A DNA stretch of 44,389 nt from Planctomycetota bacterium (GTDB lineage Bacteria > Planctomycetota > UBA1135): the NCBI GenBank assembly GCA_029941685.1, contig JAPYTC010000004.1, forward strand, positions 1 to 44,389, given 5' to 3'. Of the stretch, positions 36,101 to 44,389 are shown piece by piece (the first letter of the stretch is position 1; each line of letters starts with the position of its first letter). Made by a program: the position numbers and the translations under genes. The notes under the pieces were generated by a model, which searched no databases, was not told the DNA's origin, and worked only from the letters and a program-made list of their open reading frames with translations.

Positions 36101-38059
36101 ATGGAAACCCAATCCCCGCTTCTAAAAGGACTCAATTCTGAGCAGCTTCATGCGGTAACCAAGACTGAAGGTCCATTGTTGGTATTGGCAGGGGCAGGCA
36201 CCGGCAAAACGCGAGTGATTACGATTCGCACAGTGCATTTAATGAATGAGGGTGTGGCACCAGAAAACATTTTGCTGGTCACTTTTACCAACAAAGCAGC
36301 CCGTGAAATGCGCGAGCGACTGCGCAAGCTTTGTGGTGACAAAGCTAAACAGGTTACGTGCGGCACATTCCATAGCTTTTGTATTCGTATGATTCGTGAG
36401 CACCACCAGAAACTGAATCTTCCCAAAACGTTCGGCATCTGTGATTCCTCTGACCAGCTCAACGCCATCAAAGCGCAATTGCGTGAATTGCGCATCGCCG
36501 AGACAACGGTTAACCCACGTGCGGCACAGTCGCGAATCTCGTTGTTCAAAAACTCATTGATTTTGCCCGAGCAAGCCTTCGAAGAAGCTGAAGACGATTA
36601 TGACTTCATAATCGCGCGGTGCTATGAGAAGTATCAAGAGTATTTACGTCGTTCACGCGTACTCGACTTCGACGATTTCTTACTATACACGCACGAACTG
36701 CTACGCGACAACGAAGATGTACGTACCCAACTAGAGAAGCAGTTCAAATATGTAATGATCGATGAGTATCAAGACACAAATACTCCTCAGTACGAGATCG
36801 TTCGCGCAATCGTCAAAAACCACCGTAATATTTGTGTAGTAGGCGACGACGACCAGTCCATTTACGGCTGGCGTGGTGCTGACATCCAAAAGATTTTGGG
36901 CTTCGAGAAAGACTTTCCTGGTGCTGACAAAGTTTATCTCGGTATCAATTATCGCTCAACGCAAGAGATTGTTGATGCGGCGAATATGGTGATTAGAAAC
37001 AACAGCTCGCGTCACGAAAAAGAATTGCGCTCATCCTACGGCCCTGGAGAGTCCGTGGCGATTATGCGTGTCGAAGACGAAAACCATGAAGCAAGTCACA
37101 TTTGCGGCGACATTAAATACCAGGTCGGTCGTGAGCAGGCCCACTATCGTGATTTTGCGATTTTATGTCGCACGGCGCAGCAACCGCGAGCCTTCGAAGC
37201 CGAATTGCGTGGCGCAAATATCCCTTATAAGTTAGTGGGTGGTCAAAGTTTTTTCGATCGTAAAGAGGTGCGGGACATTTTGTCTTATTTACGCGTCATT
37301 GACAACCCTGCCGACGAAACATCATTTTTGCGCATTGTTAATACCCCGCCGCGCGGCATTGGCAAAGGCACTATCGACAAAGCTTTAGCGCAAGCGACCG
37401 AGCAAGGCAAAGGTGCGTATGAGATGTTTAAAGAGATGCATCAGGCAAAAGAGCTGGCGTCCGCAGCTAGTAAGGGTTTTGATCGTTTGAGTAATGCATT
37501 ACGCGCTGCTTACGTCAGCGCCCAGGCCAATGAAGATTTGGTTTCTACATTGCGCAAGTTGATCAGTGACATCGATTACCACCAAGAGGTCGCACGCTGT
37601 TACCCCGATCCTGATACTGCGCAAACGCGATGGGCCGGAGTCGATGAGATTTTAAACTTCGCAGAAAACTATCAACGCAAAAACAAGGATGCCGACCTTA
37701 ATGGGTTTTTGCAAGAGCTGATGCTTGATGAAAGCGACAAAGATGACGATGACAATTCGAATCAAGTCACGTTAATGACATTACACGCAGCGAAAGGACT
37801 AGAGTTTCGCAACGTTTATTTAGTCGGACTCGAAGAAGGTATCTTACCGCACAAACGTTCGGCAGTCGAAGGTACCATCGAAGAAGAACGCCGCCTGATG
37901 TATGTCGGCGTCACTCGTGCGCAGCGCTTGTTAGTAATGACGTTCTGCACCGCACGCGCTAAATTCGGAAAACTACAAGCATGTCATCCGTCACGTTTTT
38001 TGTTTGAAATAAAAGGGAAAACTCCACCTGACGATTGGGTGCCTGCTAGCGAAGTGTAG
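36101..38059 (+). CDS. UvrD/Rep/PcrA-family ATP-dependent DNA helicase
   Basis: LAGAGTGKTRVITIR, VMIDEYQDTNTPQYEIVR, VVGDDDQSIYGWRGAD, TLHAAKGLEFRNVYLVGLEEGILPH, YVGVTRAQ. Confidence 0.95.
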   Translation: METQSPLLKGLNSEQLHAVTKTEGPLLVLAGAGTGKTRVITIRTVHLMNEGVAPENILLVTFTNKAAREMRERLRKLCGDKAKQVTCGTFHSFCIRMIREHHQKLNLPKTFGICDSSDQLNAIKAQLRELRIAETTVNPRAAQSRISLFKNSLILPEQAFEEAEDDYDFIIARCYEKYQEYLRRSRVLDFDDFLLYTHELLRDNEDVRTQLEKQFKYVMIDEYQDTNTPQYEIVRAIVKNHRNICVVGDDDQSIYGWRGADIQKILGFEKDFPGADKVYLGINYRSTQEIVDAANMVIRNNSSRHEKELRSSYGPGESVAIMRVEDENHEASHICGDIKYQVGREQAHYRDFAILCRTAQQPRAFEAELRGANIPYKLVGGQSFFDRKEVRDILSYLRVIDNPADETSFLRIVNTPPRGIGKGTIDKALAQATEQGKGAYEMFKEMHQAKELASAASKGFDRLSNALRAAYVSAQANEDLVSTLRKLISDIDYHQEVARCYPDPDTAQTRWAGVDEILNFAENYQRKNKDADLNGFLQELMLDESDKDDDDNSNQVTLMTLHAAKGLEFRNVYLVGLEEGILPHKRSAVEGTIEEERRLMYVGVTRAQRLLVMTFCTARAKFGKLQACHPSRFLFEIKGKTPPDDWVPASEV

Positions 38060-39401
38060 GCACGGTGTCGTGGTCGGTGTAGTGAATACGCACGACATTC
38101 TTGTCGCTATTACCCGACGCCAAAGACTGTGGCAAAACAAGGTCTTTGTTCAATTCGCGGCGCAACAAATAGCGTAAGCGCGCTAACCCGCCTCCATGCT
38201 CGAGGAAATTTGTTGCTTGTTCTTCATCAACACCAGCAACATCAACGACTAGCGTTGTATTTTCGTCGACTGTTATCTCAAGCAGTTGCACGAACTGAAC
38301 ACAGTTCTGATCACTGATAGTCTTGTAAGGCTGATTAATGTCTTTAAGAATTCCGCCGGTGATGAACAGCAACATGGCGATGACAACAACCGCTGTTGCG
38401 CGTGGTGACGGCAACAAGCGCTCGAGACCAACAGCGGCGCAAATGCAAATAGCTGGCGCCAAAAATATCGCGACACGCACGCTACCGCCGTATGGATAAG
38501 CTTGAATAGCTGCAGCGATGAACAAGAACGGCAAGCTGCCGTAGAGAAGCGCTAGCTGTGATTTGCGCTGCTGGCGCCATAACACTAGCACGCCTAGTAT
38601 TTGCAACAGCAGTGTGGCGGATGAACCGAAATGACGTCCACCAGTGGGATAGGCTGACATGTAACCGGCATGGCGCTCGATTAACCAGGAAGGTACCGTC
38701 CACCATTCGCTGATTGGCGGGAAAGCGGTAACCCACATATCCATTTCGTGTAACCATGATGCAGCTTCAGCATGTGGTGAGGTGAAACTAATAGTCATCC
38801 ATGTGTATTCAGCAATGAGCAGCACACCGCCAATGAATAGCAAGTTACGTTGAGCTGACAAGTTGTAATACAAATACAAACCACACCCAGCGACAACGAA
38901 CATTGATGGCAGGCTAAAGAAAATGCCCAGCGCGGCAACTACAATAAACTTTTTGGGTGCCGAGCTTAACGCTGATTCAATTAACAATAGAGCAATCAAT
39001 AAATCGAAAGCATAGGGTTTTACTTCGATGCTGTAACGCATCGGATAATACGACGCACAAAAAATCGCTAGAGAAAACAAGGCTGCGCGTGGCTCGACCA
39101 CTTTTTGAGCCACTCGCCAAAACACTAATACGCTCACAGCACCAGCAACAAAGGAAGGCAAGCGCAGCATAAACAAACTGCCGCCGCCGATATCGAACAT
39201 TAACTTTTCTAGCCATAGCCAACCTAATGGACCAATTTGCCCGTATTCAAGCGGTTGGAACAAATCGGCATAGCTAGCATCAAAAAAGTTGATTGCCACC
39301 ATCGCTTCGTCGCCCCAAATTGGAAAATCAAGGAAGAGGCGCGTAAGTCGCCACACAAGGCACAGCCCAATTAAAGCAAATGCCCAACGGTTTTTTACCA
39401 T
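38046..39401 (-). CDS. Multi-TM glycosyltransferase (ArnT/PMT-like, GT-C fold)
   Basis: About 12 hydrophobic segments; N-terminal FPIWGDEAMVAINF (acidic motif in first loop) and PFASLPSFVAG-like membrane architecture; start ATG 39401 likely. Confidence 0.72.
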   Translation of the reverse strand: MVKNRWAFALIGLCLVWRLTRLFLDFPIWGDEAMVAINFFDASYADLFQPLEYGQIGPLGWLWLEKLMFDIGGGSLFMLRLPSFVAGAVSVLVFWRVAQKVVEPRAALFSLAIFCASYYPMRYSIEVKPYAFDLLIALLLIESALSSAPKKFIVVAALGIFFSLPSMFVVAGCGLYLYYNLSAQRNLLFIGGVLLIAEYTWMTISFTSPHAEAASWLHEMDMWVTAFPPISEWWTVPSWLIERHAGYMSAYPTGGRHFGSSATLLLQILGVLVLWRQQRKSQLALLYGSLPFLFIAAAIQAYPYGGSVRVAIFLAPAICICAAVGLERLLPSPRATAVVVIAMLLFITGGILKDINQPYKTISDQNCVQFVQLLEITVDENTTLVVDVAGVDEEQATNFLEHGGGLARLRYLLRRELNKDLVLPQSLASGNSDKNVVRIHYTDHDTVPTLR

Positions 39402-40387
39402 AAAATGCGTGCGCCAGACCAAGTGAGGCCAGCACCGAATGCACCAAGCACTAAGTACTTATCTTTTTCGAACAAGCCTTTGTGGTAACCCTCCGACAAC
39501 AATAACGGCACCGATGCAGATGAAGTGTTGCCGTACTTTGCAATGTTATGCAAAACTTTATGTGGTGGAATACCCAAATGCGCAGTCGCCTGCTCGAGAA
39601 TACGACGATTCATTTGGTGCGGGATCATCCAGCCTAGCTTGGCAGGGTCTTGACCTGTCATCGCCCAGTCGAGTAACCAAATCATTTTGGTTGCCGCGAA
39701 ACGATATACCGGGCGGCCGTCCATGAAAATGAAGTGCGACTTTTCGTCGAGGATTTCGTGCGATATCGGATCTGCTCCGCCACCACGCTTACGAATGATG
39801 TACTTGGCGCCGGCACCTTGCGCACCAATGGTGATGTCTTCGATGAGTCCGCGCTTACAAACTGAATGCGGTTGTAGAACCATCGCGCCTGATGCGTCAC
39901 CGAATAGTACCGCTGTTGAGCGATCTTCTTTGTTGATCATACGTGACATTGCATCGCCACCAACGACCAACACGTTTTTGTATTTCCCGGTTTCGACGAA
40001 TTGCGTGCCAACTGCAAGCGCATACATAAAACCAGAACACGCAGCAGCCACATCGAATGCGCCACAGTCGTTAGTGATGCCGAGACGGTCTTGCAAAATA
40101 CAAGCCGCAGAAGGCGCGGTGTAGTCGCCCGAAACCGAACCAACCACAATCATGTCGATGTCGTTGGCATCAATACCGGCATCTTTGATCGCCATTTCAG
40201 AGGCGCCCTTAAACATATCGGTCGGCACCTCATCGTCGGTCAACCAACGGCGTTCCGCAATACCTGTTCGCTTGGTGATCCATTCATCGGACGTGTCGAG
40301 GTATTTGGCAAACCACTGATTAGTGATTACTTGGCTTGGCACCCAGTGCCCAATGCCAGCGACGCCGGCGGGAATTAGCTGTTTCAT
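39395..40387 (-). CDS. fabH: 3-oxoacyl-ACP synthase III family protein
   Basis: SDEWITKRTGIAERRW, DVAAACSGFMYAL (Cys), IPHQMNRRI (His), NIAKYGNTSSAS (Asn). Confidence 0.93.
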   Translation of the reverse strand: MKQLIPAGVAGIGHWVPSQVITNQWFAKYLDTSDEWITKRTGIAERRWLTDDEVPTDMFKGASEMAIKDAGIDANDIDMIVVGSVSGDYTAPSAACILQDRLGITNDCGAFDVAAACSGFMYALAVGTQFVETGKYKNVLVVGGDAMSRMINKEDRSTAVLFGDASGAMVLQPHSVCKRGLIEDITIGAQGAGAKYIIRKRGGGADPISHEILDEKSHFIFMDGRPVYRFAATKMIWLLDWAMTGQDPAKLGWMIPHQMNRRILEQATAHLGIPPHKVLHNIAKYGNTSSASVPLLLSEGYHKGLFEKDKYLVLGAFGAGLTWSGARILW

Positions 40388-40424
40388 TGCTTATTACGGT
40401 TATTGGCGGGGACCAATGTCCTCG

Positions 40425-40430
40425 ATTATA
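40425..40430 (-). promoter_or_regulatory. Candidate -10 box for the fabH transcript
   Basis: Perfect TATAAT on the minus strand about 40 nt upstream of the fabH ATG; -35 is poor. Confidence 0.4.
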
Positions 40431-40471
40431 CCTTATCGGCTATCAGGGGGAAAAGACTGCATTAATCTTAT

Positions 40472-43400
40472 CTAAAAATCAGAGCGGCCTTCCCATTCGA
40501 GGATGGTCTGCTTTAGCTTGGAGTAAGTGGGCACATAAAAATCGGCGAACACCACGCGTCCTTGGTCGTCAATGACGATTGTGGTTGGGGTGATTTGCGA
40601 AGCTGGGAGGTCTTCGTATTTTTCGGTGATAATTCGATCTTGCTCGATTTTAAAAGCATCTATGTCGTCGTCGGTGCGATCGCTCAACATGATGTACGCG
40701 GGCTTGTAAACCTTCGCGTATTTCTCCATGTCACTTTTGCTATCACCCAACATGCCGCCGGCATTATTAAAGCCAAGAACTTGTAGCTCGGCGTCATCGA
40801 AATGCAAACTAATCGCATCGATCAGCGGAGATGCTGCCTTGCATGAGGTGCATGTAGAGAACCAAGTTGTAAACATTCGATATTTCGCCTTGGTGTGAGG
40901 CTTACTCATATCTAGAAACAACTTACTGACTTTAGCGTCGTCATGAGTTTTGGTGGTTAGTGTTTCTTGAGCAATTCCTTTACTGACTTTAGCAATCGAA
41001 CTTACTGAGTAACCACTGCCATTCGGCGAATCAGCAGGATTTTCGTAAACAGTAATCAATTGTCCCGGCAACGCCTCAGCCACAACAGTAGTCGCGCCCT
41101 TTGGCCATTGCACAATAAAGCTTGCGGATTCGTTTGCACCAATACCTATCGGCATGGTGCGCGAATTCTGCGCCGCCAATCCTTCGCCACAACGCAACTC
41201 ACGACTGATGTTTAAATCACCAGACTTCAGCAAAACTTTAGCGCCAATACCATCGCGCGCGCCCCACTTATCCGAAGCGGACGCAGTCTTATTGCCTCCT
41301 TCCAAACGAATATAAATCGGCTGATAGGTGGTCTCTGCTGGCATCAAATCGCCAATCTTGTTCCGGTATAACTGAACGTACGGGCGGTTACCGCTGACAA
41401 GGACGAAGTCTTGGTAACCATCGCGGTCGTAGTCGAATAGCGCAATGGCACGCGCATCACCCTTGTGGTCAGCACCCGAAATGCCTGACTGTGTCGAGAA
41501 TTCTTTACCACCGATGTTCAACCAAAAGTGGTTAGGCTCGCTACCCGAAAATGATGCGCCCGAACCGACTTGACCTGGGTCAATGACAACACCAACATCT
41601 TTCCCTTGTTTGATATTTGCATTTTTGTCTCCGCGAACCACGGAGCGCCAAAAATCACTTCACAAATCAACATTGCGTTTTTGATCTTGCGGTGCGGTGT
41701 AATACCCCGCTGGGCCGTACAAGTCGAGATAGCCATCGTTATTAAAGTCAGCAAATTGCGCACCCCATCCCCAGCCACCAAACTCGGTTGAATGCATCGC
41801 TTCGCCCTCAGCAGAGACTTTGGACCACTCGCCATTATCGTTGTTGTGGTACATTGAGTTACCACGTCCAAGTTGCTCGAATAGCGGGTCGATACCCTCA
41901 CCATTAAGCAAGTCGGCGTCGTAATTGACGCGACCTGGCGTGAAGAATGATGTTACGCGGCGTGCTGCTTTCGAAAACATGTTCGTCACGTATAAATCTT
42001 GCAGGCCATCGTTGTCGTAATCACCAAATGCAACACCCATGCCGAAACCTACGTCAGCGACATTCGCCTCTTCGGTAATATCGGTAAATTTACCTCCTCC
42101 ATCATTACGAATTAGGTAATTCGGCGCAAAGTCGTTTGCTGAGTAGAAGTCGAAGTCTCCATCGTTGTCGATATCACTCCACGTGGTCTGGAAAGTATTG
42201 TGAAAAATCCGCAACGCATCTGGCAGAACATGCTCTTCGAATTTGCCATTACCTGTATTGCGTAACAACAAATTAGGTGGCCCCGGACGACTACGGTACA
42301 ACGTCGACCCCTCAGCAGTCTCCACATAAAGCGGCATCAGTTTGTTGAAATCTTCTTCGCGCATAAAAGCCTTCAGCTCATTCACTGCGAAGTCGGTTGT
42401 GGTCATGATCTGCTCATCGCCTTCACCGGATGACTTCACCGCAGCATCGCCTTGCAACGCCTTAATCGCGCGCTGTGCGAAGTAAGCAGCATATGTCGAA
42501 ATGTAAATGTCGTTAAGACCATCGCCATCGAAATCAACCACAGTTGCACCACCCGTGTTGAATGGCAGGTTGTCTTCGGCGATCCAATCACCAGAACGAT
42601 TTACAAAATGGCCATCAACGTTCTCCATGATGATGCTGCGTCGCAGTGAGCCACCGATGAAAACATCTTTGTCACCATCGTTATCAAAGTCAGAGAACAT
42701 CGCAGACGAAGTCTGGCCGTTGAAATCTAAACCTAACTCGCGGCCGATTTCTTTAAATGTTCCATTGCCGTTGTTATGAAAGAACAAGTTGCGGCCATGA
42801 CGCTCTTGCACGTAAAAATCGTCGAAGCCATCGTCATCGAGGTCGACAATCGAAACTGTAGGGTGACGTTCGCCGGCCGCTACCTGCCACTGTGGATATG
42901 GCTTTTCGAATTTTTTGCCTGCCTTGCGTGACTTTAAGAACTCGCGCACTTGGTTTTCGTGAATAGATTGACGTGCGAGCTCGAGGTCGTCGGTGTTCTC
43001 AATCACGTTGTCGAGCACTTCTTCGAATAACCAATCATCTGTTTCGATAGTAGTAAGCGAATTGATTTTCCACGACACAATTTTCCAGACTTGCTTTCCA
43101 GGATCAATCTCGTCACGCGTTGATAGGTCGTGTTCCCAGATGACGTCTTGCCAACCTTTTATTTCAGCAAGGCGGCCATTTTTCATCTTAGCCTTGGCTG
43201 TGAATTTAAAACCCACTTGCCATTGAGTCATCGTTTCGGGATCGATCCAACGTGGCACAGGTAAGTTAACTTTAAACTCGGCAAACTTAAAGTAATCTAC
43301 TTCGGCAAACAGGCTGCTGTACAAATTGAACTCTGACCAGTCTTTAGTCCCAGCTGGAGCTTCATCGGCACCGTTGTAAAAAGTGGCAACCTGCTCGCTG

Positions 43401-43738
43401 AGGTTCCAGTGGCGCTTGCCTGCTGTACCCCCATTCATTACGGTGTCATACTCAGGGAAGAGCTCGACGATGCCGCTGAATTCAAATGTCTCGGCAAAAT
43501 ATTTTGCACAGCCATTGTCGGGAAACTTTTTACCTTGCAGTGCTTCGGCTAGCCCATCTAGGTAACCCGTTTTTCCCCAAGCAATATGCAGTGCCTCAGA
43601 GCGTGTCATACGCTCTGTTTGAATCTCCATTGGTGTCGTTGGAGCCTTTCTTTTAGGCTCATCATTGCATGTTGCAAATGTCATCGCCACCAAGAAGGCA
43701 AGCAACAACGGGGAGTAGTTTCGGGGTGATTTACTCAT
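40472..43738 (-). CDS. FG-GAP/VCBS + ASPIC/UnbV (CRTAC1-like) lipoprotein with C-terminal thioredoxin-like domain, interrupted by one in-frame TGA (candidate selenoprotein)
   Basis: Track ORFs 43738-41660 and 41641-40472 share one frame (43738-41641 = 2097 = 3x699). Junction: GYYTAPQDQKRNVDL-[TGA 41662-41660]-SDFWRSVVRGDKNANIKQG. Repeated DxDxDGxxD (FG-GAP), ASPIC-like DGIGAKVLL..IQWPKGA, then TTWFSTCTSCKAASPLID. Confidence 0.8.
41629..41645 (-). promoter_or_regulatory. Candidate bacterial SECIS hairpin downstream of in-frame TGA
   Basis: Minus strand TGA-AGTGATTTTTGGCG-CTCCG-TGGTTCG-CGGAG: 5-bp stem (6 with an inner U.G pair), apical loop roughly 20-26 nt after the TGA with G in its first two positions. 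Confidence 0.6.
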
Positions 43739-43771
43739 AGCGGTAACTGTTGACCATTTAGGCCTTAATTA

Positions 43772-43795
43772 CAGAAGAAAGTACTCTTTTTTCTG
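43772..43795 (+). promoter_or_regulatory. Intergenic inverted repeat between divergent genes
   Basis: CAGAAGAAAG-TACT-CTTTTTTCTG, 10-bp stem with one G.U pair. Confidence 0.5.
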
Positions 43796-43832
43796 CGCCT
43801 ATAGGGTATCGTCTCCGTACTATCATTGCTTA

Positions 43833-44330
43833 ATGCCCAATTCGATAAAACTTTACGTCGCAGTCTCCTCCTGCCTGACAGGCGAAAAGGTACGCCACGA
43901 CGCTACATCTAAAACCTCTACTGCTGTTTTGGCACTAAGTAATAGCTTTGGTCTACTAAAGTTCTGTCCGGAGATGCTTATGGGTTTGGGAACCCCTCGC
44001 GAAACAATCTCCCTGCAGCAACAAAGTGGTGCATGGCAAATAATTGGCAATGAAAGTGCCCATAATTACACCCATCTAGCCGATATTGCTTTAGCAGAGA
44101 TTGACAAGATTTTCGGTGACAAGCGAATTGTCGCTTTTGTGATGAAGTCGCGATCTCCGAGCTGTGCCCTTGGCACTTACCCACCCCCACAAGATAAAGT
44201 CGCGCGTGACGGTTTAATCGCCGAACGATTGCGCTTAAAATTTCCATCGGCACTGTTCGTTGACGAGCAGCAGCTAGAAAACGACGTGGCATTTGCCGAA
44301 TTCGTCCACACTTTAAAACATGAAAGCTAA
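43833..44330 (+). CDS. DUF523 family protein (TudS-like thiouracil desulfurase family)
   Basis: VAVSSCLTGEKVRHDATSK, LKFCPEMLMGLGTPRE, KSRSPSCALGTY: three Cys in the DUF523 pattern. Confidence 0.85.
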   Translation: MPNSIKLYVAVSSCLTGEKVRHDATSKTSTAVLALSNSFGLLKFCPEMLMGLGTPRETISLQQQSGAWQIIGNESAHNYTHLADIALAEIDKIFGDKRIVAFVMKSRSPSCALGTYPPPQDKVARDGLIAERLRLKFPSALFVDEQQLENDVAFAEFVHTLKHES

Positions 44331-44389
44331 AATCATCTCCCGCGAAGACCTAACCGACTCGTTATCCATCTTTCGTTTCGACGTTGATG
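44320..44389 (+). CDS. 5' end of a gene, possibly a ferredoxin-NADP reductase-like oxidoreductase (truncated)
   Basis: ATG 44320 gives MKAKIISREDLTDSLSIFRFDVD.., resembling the N-terminus of FNR-type reductases; overlaps the DUF523 stop. Confidence 0.4.
   Translation, partial: MKAKIISREDLTDSLSIFRFDVD

Noticed and set aside
1-44389. CRISPR arrays, tRNA/rRNA genes, IS elements, phage or defence islands
   Set aside because: No repeat-spacer pattern, tRNA-like cloverleaf, transposase or phage structural gene was recognised by eye; no genome-wide tool was available.

Overview
The window is mostly housekeeping sequence from a Gram-negative-type bacterium. lptB, a heptosyltransferase-like GT9 protein and many secreted or lipoprotein signals support this. 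A Planctomycetota/PVC-like affiliation is only my guess. It holds about 40 protein-coding genes and no rRNA, tRNA or CRISPR array that I can see. Recognisable blocks are: SMUG1-type uracil-DNA glycosylase + exonuclease III; phosphodiesterase/glpK/LTA-synthase-like; a long + strand run (NUDIX, HD, argS, apt, sigma-28-like factor, birA, rph, rdgB, lepA, lepB, lptB, etfB, etfA); a clsB/ybhP-like pair; ligA with small unknown genes; an AGCS symporter; an Hpt protein; a UvrD-type helicase; fabH; and DUF523. The most interesting signal is in-frame TGA in two otherwise intact, probably exported redox-type genes. (1) The ORFs 43738-41660(-) and 41641-40472(-) are one continuous frame broken by a single TGA. 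They encode an FG-GAP/ASPIC-UnbV protein with a thioredoxin-like CTSC domain. A hairpin about 14 nt downstream of the TGA (CTCCG-TGGTTCG-CGGAG) has the geometry of a bacterial SECIS. (2) A signal-peptide ORF starting at 7516 meets tandem TGA TGA after 26 codons, then continues in the same frame through a Gly/Pro-rich linker into a CLLC-containing thioredoxin-like domain, ending at 8550. TGA also serves as an ordinary stop in this window (apt, rph, PLD and queD-like genes), so candidate selenocysteine insertion, including a Sec-Sec dipeptide, explains the data better than a global code change. Nonsense mutation cannot be excluded from sequence alone. Other notable items: strong inverted repeats at or against start codons (8569, 9872, 34556), a structured leader with a terminator next to a start codon (about 35635-35705), a decayed TrkA-C-type membrane gene (35804-36076), a probably catalytically dead cytidine-deaminase homolog next to ligA, and an AGCS symporter with a large exported N-terminal domain and a downstream micro-ORF.
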